From Leptospiraceae bacterium (GTDB taxonomy: Bacteria; Spirochaetota; Leptospiria; Leptospirales; Leptospiraceae), in NCBI GenBank assembly GCA_024233835.1, contig JACKPC010000003.1:342501-406500 (forward strand): a stretch of 64,000 nt of DNA. Reading direction: 5' to 3'. Position numbers and translations under genes: made by a program. Shown here one piece after another: positions 7,263-15,485 of this stretch (positions are counted from its first letter, which is position 1; every line of letters starts with the position of its first letter). The notes under the pieces were generated by a model, which saw only the letters and a list, made by a program, of their open reading frames with translations, ran no database searches and was not told where the DNA came from.

Positions 7263-10226
7263 TTAGAATCTGTAATCCCCTATACCGAAAACGAAGCGAA
7301 AGTTCTTAGAAATTTTATAAGGTTCAAAGGGCTTTGCAGAATTTTTAGTGTAATGAAGCCTCTGGGCGAAGAACAAACGCAGGGGTAAAACCGGGATCTG
7401 GATACGGAGTCCTACACCCCAGGAGAATTTAAATTTGTCTATAGCCACATCGTGTATGGAACGAAGTACAAGGCGGCTCGGATCTTCCGAGATATAAGGA
7501 TTTTCCGGTCGTTTGATAAAAGTATTCTGGTAATAGTTTTCAATATAGTACTGACCTATGGGATCAGCCAGATAGCCCTGTAAACGTCTATCAATAGCAA
7601 TGTAATCGTAATTATCTGCGTATTCTCTTCGGGTTCCAACATAGCGATTGGTTTCTTCAAATAGAGCCCCGGCATCCAAAAACATGACAAGCCAGAGTAA
7701 ACTTGGTTCAATCGGGAAGCGAAGTTCTGTATTTAAAACCATCCTGTGGTTCCCACCATTTCTCCATTCAGATGGGTAGAGAGAATCCTGAAAGTCCCAG
7801 CCACGTAAGTATTCATATCCACCGAGGAACTGCATATCCTGCTGTTGTATATAAGGATTACTGCGTTTTTCTCGTTCTCTTGTATTAAAAATAGGATCAT
7901 CGGGGGGACGATTATAGTAGGGTGGCTTTTCGTATGTTAGAATATTATAACTCCTGAATTGCTGAACTACCTTCCATTTTCTCAGGGTATTACTTCGAAT
8001 CAGGCCAAAGAAAGTATAGTCAAACCAGGTATGATAATATTCCGCCAGCATGGTGTAACGGTTAAAGTGGGAATTACCTCCGAGCATTTGCCCGGCATTG
8101 GTAACAGAAAAGGAGGCATTTAAACCACGGGTGGAATTGAAAATATTATCCCGGTTATCGTAGGCGACTCCATTTGTGAATTCGGAGCGGAATCGCCAGC
8201 CCCGGCTTACCTCGGCTCGAATCGCATCATCCGCTAAAGAGGTCGGATTTGTAGATTCAAAAAAACTGGGTGAATATATATGAAAATGTGTCCAGTTTAT
8301 CCAGAAACGATGACTTACACCCACTGAGAATCCGAGGCCTGTCCGGTCGTAGGAAGCTGATTCTTTAATAATGGACTGACTGGTTGTATCCGTGATGGAT
8401 GTGGCAGCTACGGGAATGGTTGTTGTCGAATAAAACATACTCAAAGTTAGAGCCCAGGGTTTATCATTCAGCCAGGGTTCTGTCCAGCTCAATTGGAATA
8501 GTTTACGTAAAGGACCAAATTCAATCCGACCGTTAACCCTCTGACCGGTTCCATTCAGGTTGTTTTCTCCCAGTTCGGTAAAGATAGAAAATCCGGAAAC
8601 TGTTCCGTATCCCCCACCCATGGAAATGGTTCCGGTAGGTTGTTCCTGAACGTCAATGATTACATTGATCTTGGACTCATCGGAACCGGGTCTGTAGCTT
8701 AAGTTTACTTCTTTAAAGTAGCCAAGGTTGTAAACTCTTTCCCTCGAACGATTAATCAAAGCCGAGTTAAACAGATCACCGGGTTTAAACAGTAACTCCC
8801 GACGAATTACCTTATCGAGTGTCTTTTTATTACCTTTGATGATGATATTTTCGATATAACCTAAATGGTTTTCCTTGATAGTAAAATCTACATGGACATA
8901 TTTTCTTCCCTCATAGTCAGGGCTTTCTATCAGAATTTCTCGTAATTCTTTAATATGGAGTTTTTCCTGTAATTCGGCACAATTCTCCTGATTCATACCG
9001 GAGGCGGAGCAGGTTTCATAGGATTTTAATTCAGTATCGTTTAACTCGATCATCGTTCTTTCCATGTTTACCTGGGCGTAAAGATAACCTTTACTACTAT
9101 AGAGCTCGTTAATCATAGCCCTGTCCCGCATAAGCTTTAGTTCATCAAAAACTTCCCCTACGTCACCATCGGTATATTCATAAAGGTTTTCCAGTTGATT
9201 TACAGTGTAGATCGTTTTAAGTTCTTTTTTGAATTCATCGAGTTTGATACTGCCGGAGCGATATTGTTCAATCAGTTCTTTATTTTCTTCTTTGTTTATG
9301 AATATAGGGATTCCATCATTGGTCATTGCATAATCGTGCTGGGTAGTATATCCATTATAATAATAGATTTCCCCTTCAAAGACTTTGAAGTTGACAATAA
9401 TGACCCGTTTATCTTTCTTCTTGGGATTGGCCCAGCGGATTTCCCAGCCTGTGCCATCTTCCTGTATTTCTGCGTCTAAGAAGCCCTTGGATTTCATGTA
9501 GGCTACGATTTTTTGTTTGTCGGTTTCAAAGGAAGCTTCTTTAAAAGCCCCGGTTTCAATTAATCCGGATTCTTTTAGTTCAAGAAATCCCATGATTTCA
9601 GAGGCATCGATGTGCTTGGTTCCGATGATGTTAATTTTGGAAATTGGAATTTCATCCCCTTCATCGATAATGAATTTTACTTTTACAGTGTTGGTATCCG
9701 GGTTTACCTTGCTGACCTCAAAACGCACATAGGCGTGAAAAAAGCCTTCATCCCGGTATTTCTTTAGAATCACTTCTCTGGTAAGATTTACTTTCTCCGG
9801 TGTTATTACCTCGTTTTCTTTTAAAGGCATTTTATCCCTGAGATCAGAGGGGAAAACTTCTTCTGCTCCAATGAATTCGATTTCCTCGACTCTGGGCCTC
9901 TCTTTTAAAAGGAAAATAATCTTTACCGATTCATCGTCAATTTTTTCGGCCTGTATATCTATGAAGTAAAAGAAACCCGTAGCAAAGAGAGCTTTCAAGT
10001 CATTATTCACCAGGACATCTGTCAGGATAATCCCTTCTCGCATTTCGAGGTACGAAAGGATGTCAGAACTATCCGTATTAATATTCCCCTGAAATTCAAT
10101 TTTCTTTATTACTTTTCCCATGTATTCAGCACGGTTTGAAAAAACCCTTGAAAGGTTCCCCAGCGCTAGAATAAGAACGCTTAAAGTAAAAATAGAAAGA
10201 AGTTGTAAGCTTAGTTTTCTTTTCAA
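7263..10226 (-). CDS. bamA: BamA / Omp85 outer-membrane protein assembly factor
   Basis: The 987-residue protein has an N-terminal hydrophobic signal segment (about 5-24). Several POTRA domains follow, recognisable by VIKKIEFQGN, VEEIEFIGAE, ISKINIIGTK and YIENIIIKGN starts. A C-terminal beta-barrel begins near TGTISMGGGYG. The barrel contains EYLRGW, the spirochaete version of the VRGF loop-6 motif, and the protein ends in Phe, as Omp85 barrels do. Its family role is folding and inserting beta-barrel proteins into the outer membrane. It is longer than the roughly 800 residues of proteobacterial BamA because of an insertion of over 100 residues, rich in acidic and aromatic residues, between two POTRAs (about 270-440). 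It is the last gene of an exbB-exbD-bamA unit (16-nt gap from exbD). Confidence 0.93.
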   Translation of the reverse strand: MKRKLSLQLLSIFTLSVLILALGNLSRVFSNRAEYMGKVIKKIEFQGNINTDSSDILSYLEMREGIILTDVLVNNDLKALFATGFFYFIDIQAEKIDDESVKIIFLLKERPRVEEIEFIGAEEVFPSDLRDKMPLKENEVITPEKVNLTREVILKKYRDEGFFHAYVRFEVSKVNPDTNTVKVKFIIDEGDEIPISKINIIGTKHIDASEIMGFLELKESGLIETGAFKEASFETDKQKIVAYMKSKGFLDAEIQEDGTGWEIRWANPKKKDKRVIIVNFKVFEGEIYYYNGYTTQHDYAMTNDGIPIFINKEENKELIEQYRSGSIKLDEFKKELKTIYTVNQLENLYEYTDGDVGEVFDELKLMRDRAMINELYSSKGYLYAQVNMERTMIELNDTELKSYETCSASGMNQENCAELQEKLHIKELREILIESPDYEGRKYVHVDFTIKENHLGYIENIIIKGNKKTLDKVIRRELLFKPGDLFNSALINRSRERVYNLGYFKEVNLSYRPGSDESKINVIIDVQEQPTGTISMGGGYGTVSGFSIFTELGENNLNGTGQRVNGRIEFGPLRKLFQLSWTEPWLNDKPWALTLSMFYSTTTIPVAATSITDTTSQSIIKESASYDRTGLGFSVGVSHRFWINWTHFHIYSPSFFESTNPTSLADDAIRAEVSRGWRFRSEFTNGVAYDNRDNIFNSTRGLNASFSVTNAGQMLGGNSHFNRYTMLAEYYHTWFDYTFFGLIRSNTLRKWKVVQQFRSYNILTYEKPPYYNRPPDDPIFNTREREKRSNPYIQQQDMQFLGGYEYLRGWDFQDSLYPSEWRNGGNHRMVLNTELRFPIEPSLLWLVMFLDAGALFEETNRYVGTRREYADNYDYIAIDRRLQGYLADPIGQYYIENYYQNTFIKRPENPYISEDPSRLVLRSIHDVAIDKFKFSWGVGLRIQIPVLPLRLFFAQRLHYTKNSAKPFEPYKISKNFRFVFGIGDYRF

Positions 10227-10242
10227 ATGAACCCGGAGTAAT

Positions 10243-10677
10243 TTATGGGGTAGAGGATTTTACCATAGACAGGTTAAAACGTTTGACTCCGGCTTCGTTG
10301 AGCTTATCAATTACTTTTACTACAGTCTGGTAACTGGCTCCTTTGTCGCCACGAATAATTACCCTGTTCTTCTTAGGATCGCGCTTTTCTTTAGGGCCTA
10401 AAAATTGGTTTATTTTCTCCGGAACAGCTTCAAGTGATATGGGAGTTGGATCCTTATCCATAAAGATTCTCCCTTCTTTGTTAACAGTAATAATGAGTTC
10501 TTCCTGTTTTTCTACCTTGGCTGCTCTTGTGCTGGAACGGGGAAGTTCAATTTTAATAGAAGTCGATTTTTGCAGGGTAGCATTGAGTAAAAAATAGATC
10601 ACAATAAAGGAAATTACATCAATCAGAGAGGTAATGTCAATCCTATCAAAAGTCTTGCTCGTTCTTCGGAATTTCAT
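10243..10677 (-). CDS. exbD: ExbD/TolR-family proton-channel subunit
   Basis: The 144-residue protein has one N-terminal membrane helix (SLIDVISFIVIYFLLNAT, about 17-34). Asp20 in it matches the proton-carrying Asp of ExbD/TolR. A periplasmic domain of about 100 residues ends in a helix-strand pattern (YQTVVKVIDKLNEAGVKR). ExbD works with ExbB to turn the proton gradient into movement of a TonB- or TolA-like partner. No tonB-like gene is next door; bamA follows 16 nt downstream, and exbB ends 4 nt upstream. Confidence 0.9.
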   Translation of the reverse strand: MKFRRTSKTFDRIDITSLIDVISFIVIYFLLNATLQKSTSIKIELPRSSTRAAKVEKQEELIITVNKEGRIFMDKDPTPISLEAVPEKINQFLGPKEKRDPKKNRVIIRGDKGASYQTVVKVIDKLNEAGVKRFNLSMVKSSTP

Positions 10678-10681
10678 AGGC

Positions 10682-11296
10682 TTATTTGGGTTCGAGAATC
10701 TCCAGAGCCTGTTCGCTCAAAGTCTCGATTTCTATAATTCTATCTTCTTTTTTTCGAACAAAATAGTTGTAAAAAACATAAGCAGGTATGGCTACAGCCA
10801 GTCCCATGGCAGTAGTGACCAGAGCTTCACTGATACCCACTTCTGCATTCTTAGTTCCAACTCCTTCTTCGAAGGAACGTATCATACCGGTTACAGTTCC
10901 CAGAACTCCTAAAAGGGGGGTAATCGTAGCAATAGTTCCAAGTCCGGTGAGGAAGCGTTCCATTCGAGTTATCTGAATATAACCCTCTGTTTCGATTTCC
11001 TGTCGTAAGTTTTCTGCCTGACCGACCTGAATTGCTTGAATACCGGCTTTTAATGCCTGAATGGCGGGGTTTTTCCCCACGGAACTTAAAGCCTTTTCTG
11101 CTTCATCAAACTGCCTGCTTTTCAGATAGTTTCTGATTCTGCGAATATCTTCTGTTTTTAGAGAACTTTGTCTTAAAAAGAAGATGAAACGCTCAATGAT
11201 AATGGTCAGAGTGATTATTGAAACGAACAAAATGATAAGGGGAATGGTTTCCGGGGGAAGAAATGAAATAATAGATTGCGATTTACCTAAAAGCAT
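10682..11296 (-). CDS. exbB: ExbB/TolQ/MotA-family proton-channel subunit
   Basis: The 204-residue protein has three predicted membrane helices: about 14-36, about 118-140 (IATITPLLGVLGTVTGMIRSF) and about 155-178 (VTTAMGLAVAIPAYVFYNYF). A cytoplasmic loop lies between the first two. The glycine/threonine-rich PLLGVLGTVTGM and the AMGLAVAIPA segments are hallmarks of MotA/TolQ/ExbB channels, which use the proton-motive force. It is the first gene of the exbB-exbD-bamA operon. Only a weak purine stretch precedes its ATG, and no clear promoter is visible in the 116 nt upstream. Confidence 0.9.
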   Translation of the reverse strand: MLLGKSQSIISFLPPETIPLIILFVSIITLTIIIERFIFFLRQSSLKTEDIRRIRNYLKSRQFDEAEKALSSVGKNPAIQALKAGIQAIQVGQAENLRQEIETEGYIQITRMERFLTGLGTIATITPLLGVLGTVTGMIRSFEEGVGTKNAEVGISEALVTTAMGLAVAIPAYVFYNYFVRKKEDRIIEIETLSEQALEILEPK

Positions 11297-11412
11297 AGAA
11301 ATTTCTTTTTTTTAGTTTTAAGTATAGATATTTTATAAGTCTTCCCCTGCCAAACACATTTTTTATTTTATAAGGATTAATAACAGGTAAGATGAGCTGA
11401 GCTGAGAGATTT

Positions 11413-12504
11413 TCAGGAAATGGGAAGGGTGATGATGATGGTGGTTTCTTCTTCTCCACTTGTCATGCTGATACTTCCTTTTTGAACTTCTGCTATCAGC
11501 CTTGCACTGTAGGTTCCGAGTCCAGTTCCCTGGTTTCCTTTTCCGAAAGTTATGTATTTTTCAAAGAAATTTTCTCGGATTTCTTCCGGAACAGCTCCTG
11601 AGTTATGAAGGCTGATAATTGCAAATTTTTCTTCCCTGCTTATAGAAAAGTCGATTCTGGCATTTTCGGGAGAGGCCTCAATGGCATTTTGAAACAGGTT
11701 GGAAAGCATGGAATAACAGAGTAGTTCTTCTCCTAAAAGATAAAAAAAGTCACCGGGGTTTATTTCTTCTCCGTGTAAAAATATTTTGGTATGGAGGCTT
11801 TTAGCTTCCAGAATCCTGGAGCTATCTTTGATTATGTTCTGTATAATTTTTATTATATCCAGACGGATAGGTGATAAAATATAAGTTCCTCTTTCCATTT
11901 TAACCATATCTAAAGAGCGGTTAATCATATTTAACATCTGCAAACCGGCCAACTTGATGTTGTGAAGAAATTTCTCTTGCTTCTCATTTACCGTACCGAA
12001 TAATCTTACCATGTCCGGAAAGTTTATAATTGCATTGAGGGGATTTTTTAAATCATGGCGGGTAATTCTTTCTACATCTTCCATCAAGCTTATCTTTTCC
12101 TTGAGTTCTTCCATGGCGTGCTTTAAGCTCAAATGCGTTTTCACTCTCTGTAGAAGTTCAGTGGTATTAAAGGGTTTGGTGATATAGTCTACCGCTCCTA
12201 TTTGGAAACCTTTGACAATATCTTTGGGTTCGACCTTTGCAGTTAAAAATAAAATGGGAATATCTGAGGTTTTCTCTGAGGATTTTAAATGCTGGCAGGT
12301 TTCGAAACCATCCATTTCCGGCATCATAATATCAAGTAGTATCAAATCGGGTAATACTTTTTCACAGGATTTTATTGCCTGGATTCCATTCTCAGCAAAA
12401 ATAATTTTATAACCTTCTACCGATAGAGCTTTCCCTAACAAGCCCAGATTGATAGGATTGTCATCTACTATTAAAATTTTAGAATTTTTTATGAAATGAT
12501 TCAT
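11413..12504 (-). CDS. REC-histidine kinase (receiver fused in front of kinase)
   Basis: The 363-residue cytoplasmic protein has a receiver domain (about 8-125) followed by a HisKA-like dimerisation helix and an HATPase_c domain. In the receiver, Asp14/Asp15 are the acidic pair, Asp58 is the phospho-acceptor in LLDIMMPEMDG, and Lys110 lies in ITKPF. The phospho-acceptor His150 is in RHDLKNPLNAI. The ATPase carries NLFQNAIEA (N box) and GKGNQGTGLGTYSA (G2 box). There are no membrane helices, so the signal probably arrives by phosphorylation of its own REC from another kinase. The architecture matches the gene at 60427-61566. Its direction and the 113-nt gap allow co-transcription with the kinase gene at 12618-14825, but this is not certain. 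Confidence 0.88.
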   Translation of the reverse strand: MNHFIKNSKILIVDDNPINLGLLGKALSVEGYKIIFAENGIQAIKSCEKVLPDLILLDIMMPEMDGFETCQHLKSSEKTSDIPILFLTAKVEPKDIVKGFQIGAVDYITKPFNTTELLQRVKTHLSLKHAMEELKEKISLMEDVERITRHDLKNPLNAIINFPDMVRLFGTVNEKQEKFLHNIKLAGLQMLNMINRSLDMVKMERGTYILSPIRLDIIKIIQNIIKDSSRILEAKSLHTKIFLHGEEINPGDFFYLLGEELLCYSMLSNLFQNAIEASPENARIDFSISREEKFAIISLHNSGAVPEEIRENFFEKYITFGKGNQGTGLGTYSARLIAEVQKGSISMTSGEEETTIIITLPIS

Positions 12505-12617
12505 AAAGATTTCACTTTTACTCGGGAATCTGCGAACCTATATACTTGTAAAGAGAATAAATGAGTCTTTTTCTGCCAAATATATTTTTATTGAGCTTTA
12601 TATTTTTTTAAGTTTAG

Positions 12618-14825
12618 TCACGGATTGTTTGAATAGTCTTTTTCTTCCTGATTTATAATTATTTGTAGTTGTGTTAATTTATGATGAAACTCTCTTAAAA
12701 GGAACTTGATACTTTGAACATTATATTCCAGAGCAGAGATTTTAAGATATTCTCCCCACTCTGTTAGTTCTGGATAAGCATAGCGACTTGATTCTTTGTT
12801 TACACCTTCTGCAAATTTTATGATATCATCTATAACCATATAATCCTTCAACATTTCCCAGATCGGAATATATTGGTGAACTAATATATCGTATAATTCT
12901 TTCCATTTCTGGATCTGGGATGTAGGGTAATCCAACTCTAAGTGTTTAGATGGGTTTGAGGGAAGTAGCAAGGGGGATTCATGGTTTATTATGGACGGAG
13001 GAGTTTCTATATTTTTTATTAAAAGTAGGAATTTCGTTCCTTTTCCTTCCTGGCTTTCGAAGGATATCTCTAGATCCATAACAGAGCTTAACCTTTTGCA
13101 AACAATAAGTCCTCTTCCCGGATTCTCTGTTTTTTTGGGTTTGGAATCAACTCCTTTCGTGAGAATTTCTCTTATGATTTCTTGTTCCTTTTCGGAAATA
13201 CCAATTCCACTATCTTCTATTAAAATTTTTAAAGATAGGTTTTTCATATCTTCCGAATTCTTGTTTATGGAAACCTTTACAAAACCATCGGAAGTAAATT
13301 TGATAGCATTTCCTATAAGATTTAAAAGAATTTGTCGAAGCTTTATCTTATCTATTATTATGAGATCAGGAATATCCGGATCAATTTGGCATATATATTG
13401 AAGTTGTTTTTGGGAAAGCTCATAGTATAAGGCAACATTTAGTTCGTTCAGGAGAGCCCTTAGATCGGTAGGTTCCTGGTTTTTACTTATGACTCCTGAT
13501 GCAATTTTAGATAATTCTAATAGATCATTTAAAAGAGCTAATAGAATTCTACCGCTCTGAGAAATGAAAGTCGTATAAGAAATCAGCTCCTTATTATCGA
13601 GCCTGGCTTCTAAAAGTTCCGAGAAACCGAGGATGGCATTGATAGGGGTTCTAATTTCGTGGCTCATATTGGTTAGAAATTCTGTTTTTATTAGATTCGC
13701 TTTCTCAGCTGCATCTTTAGCCTTGAGTAAGTCTTCCTCCATATTGATTCTGTCAGTTATGTCGACAGATACACCGCTCCACAAAACGTCGTCGTTTGTT
13801 TGGATTCTGGGAATGGAATATACCTGAAACCATAAAATATCCCCGTTTTTAGTAAGAATTCGGTGTTCTATTTTAAAGTTTTTTAGTTCTTCTGAAGCCA
13901 GTTTTATGGCTTTTTTTATCATGTCTCTATCTTCTCTGGGTATGGGCTCAAAAAATAGCTTCGGATTCTTTTTTAGGTCAGCAAAGGGTATGCCGGTATA
14001 AGTTGTAAAAGTTTCATTCATATACTCGATGGAGAAAGAGCCATTCTTACGGTGGACATATTGGAAAACCAACCCGGGAACACTGCTGGCCACCTGATGA
14101 AAGTCCAGTTTACTTTGTATAAGAATTTCTTCTGTTATCTTTCTTTCATAATTCTCATATTTCTTATCGATAAGTAAACGACGATTTAAGAGATAGAATA
14201 AGCCGAAGCTATAAAGAAAGAAATTTATTAGATTTATATAGATAACAAATGTATAATCTGATATGTTCTTATGAAACAGGTTTGAGGTCTGATAAGGGAA
14301 TATAAGAATAAAAATAATCCGAAGAGAGACGATAAATGAATCGAATATAATAAAATAATTTAAACCTTTGGGTATGGAATGAAATTCGGAAGAGGTTGTA
14401 GATAGTAGATGTACTATATGTAAGGATAAAATGACATAAGCAATGGAAAAAATGATAATTCGATTATTTACATCATTTTGGATGAAAGTATAAAAAGAGA
14501 ATATGGGTATGAATACAAGGAGTAAAAATACAAAAAAGATTTTCTTATACGCTTTTTGTAAGAATTTGCATAAACCAATGTATAAGAAATAGAGACTGAA
14601 CAGAAATAATAGGTTGGCAAGAAGTATAGAAGCCCAATTGGGTATTACATTTCGGAGAATAATGAGAAAGATAGAAATAAAACGAAAGATGAAATATAGA
14701 GCCCAGGAACCGATACCCTCATAATAATTTTTATATTGAAACCAGAGGAGGCTGTAAATACCGATTCCCAGAAAGTTAAGAAAGGTTTGGATGATGAAAG
14801 CTGTTTTAAGATCAATTAAATCCAT
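12618..14825 (-). CDS. Membrane PAS-histidine kinase with degenerate C-terminal domain
   Basis: The 735-residue sensor kinase has an N-terminal membrane domain with about seven hydrophobic helices in residues 8-215. A PAS domain follows (about 240-360, ending GVSVDITDR), then HisKA with His389 in NMSHEIRTPINAILGFSELL, then HATPase_c (IGNAIKFT, EDSGIGIS). The G2 box is unusual: PGRGLIVCKRL (569-579) in place of the normal GTGLGLAI. After the ATPase, residues 630-725 form a helical domain like the one that often follows receivers in hybrid kinases. The receiver itself is absent, and no HPt-type His motif is visible. The upstream gene, a STAS/SEC14-like protein, ends 33 nt before this start on the same strand, suggesting a sensory pair. 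The ligand is unknown. Confidence 0.87.
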   Translation of the reverse strand: MDLIDLKTAFIIQTFLNFLGIGIYSLLWFQYKNYYEGIGSWALYFIFRFISIFLIILRNVIPNWASILLANLLFLFSLYFLYIGLCKFLQKAYKKIFFVFLLLVFIPIFSFYTFIQNDVNNRIIIFSIAYVILSLHIVHLLSTTSSEFHSIPKGLNYFIIFDSFIVSLRIIFILIFPYQTSNLFHKNISDYTFVIYINLINFFLYSFGLFYLLNRRLLIDKKYENYERKITEEILIQSKLDFHQVASSVPGLVFQYVHRKNGSFSIEYMNETFTTYTGIPFADLKKNPKLFFEPIPREDRDMIKKAIKLASEELKNFKIEHRILTKNGDILWFQVYSIPRIQTNDDVLWSGVSVDITDRINMEEDLLKAKDAAEKANLIKTEFLTNMSHEIRTPINAILGFSELLEARLDNKELISYTTFISQSGRILLALLNDLLELSKIASGVISKNQEPTDLRALLNELNVALYYELSQKQLQYICQIDPDIPDLIIIDKIKLRQILLNLIGNAIKFTSDGFVKVSINKNSEDMKNLSLKILIEDSGIGISEKEQEIIREILTKGVDSKPKKTENPGRGLIVCKRLSSVMDLEISFESQEGKGTKFLLLIKNIETPPSIINHESPLLLPSNPSKHLELDYPTSQIQKWKELYDILVHQYIPIWEMLKDYMVIDDIIKFAEGVNKESSRYAYPELTEWGEYLKISALEYNVQSIKFLLREFHHKLTQLQIIINQEEKDYSNNP

Positions 14826-14858
14826 TTTTACCTTTCTTTAGAATAATAGACTTTACTT

Positions 14859-15251
14859 TTATTTACAGGTTTTTAACCATTCAAGCCCATCTTCTATGGA
14901 GTTGAAGACCTGAATTTTGACTCCTTTATCTGAATAGAATTGAAACTTTTTCATGACCATTTCTCCGATAGCCGATTTGGGTTCAATCAAAGCCCAGTAT
15001 TTCCAACCGGCTTTTAGAATTCGAGGAAACCAGTCTTCGTTGATCCAGGTTACATCTTCTTCTTTATAAACCGGAAGACCCCTGTTATCGGATAACCATT
15101 TGTAGCCTTTTTCCTTCTTCAATTTCTCATAACCTGAATTAAAAGCGGAATGTAAATCTTCACCGTGTATATAGCCTTTGAAAGCTTTTAATACAACCTT
15201 TTCTTTTTCTAACCATTCCACCTTTGCAGTTGCTGATTCATAAAGTATCAT
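14859..15251 (-). CDS. STAS/SEC14-like (SpoIIAA-like) small protein
   Basis: The 130-residue soluble protein has alternating strands and helices. An N-terminal sheet (ATAKVEWLEKEKVVLKAFKG) comes first, then a helix, then a WLSDNRG strand. The C-terminal end is FNSIEDGLEWLKTCK. This layout resembles the SpoIIAA-like STAS/SEC14 fold found in many environmental bacteria, where the closing helix often reads like EALEWL. No phosphorylatable Ser of the SpoIIAA type can be confirmed by eye. It has a clear ribosome site (GGGAGA, 6 nt before the ATG) and sits directly upstream of the membrane histidine kinase, so a sensory or accessory role is plausible. Specific function is unknown. Confidence 0.6.
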   Translation of the reverse strand: MILYESATAKVEWLEKEKVVLKAFKGYIHGEDLHSAFNSGYEKLKKEKGYKWLSDNRGLPVYKEEDVTWINEDWFPRILKAGWKYWALIEPKSAIGEMVMKKFQFYSDKGVKIQVFNSIEDGLEWLKTCK

Positions 15252-15485
15252 TTAATATCTCCCTATTATGAGAAGAGTATTATTGATTGAAGAGGAGTCA
15301 AACTTTTCTTTGAATTATAGGAAAAACTTTTAGAAGCTATTTTAATTCTTAAAGCAATTTTTTCTCCCATAAGTGAATCAGCGATGCTTGGTTTGCTTTT
15401 CGGAAAAAATGAATATATGTTTTAAAAAATTAGTGCCTAAAAGTCTACCGGATTGTCTAAATGTAAAAAAGGTGGGAGGTATTGT
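15252..15485. other. Intergenic region between divergent genes
   Basis: This AT-rich stretch of about 230 nt separates the minus-strand STAS-like gene and the plus-strand secretion operon. It should hold both promoters, but I see no convincing -35/-10 pair and no strong hairpin. The only clear signals are the two ribosome sites at its ends. Confidence 0.5.
15474..15479 (+). promoter_or_regulatory. RBS that fixes a TTG start for the ABC gene
   Basis: GGGAGG lies 6 nt before TTG at 15486. An earlier in-frame TTG (15453) has no ribosome site and would add an unlikely 11-residue extension. ATG at 15516 is the other possible start but has no such site. Confidence 0.65.
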
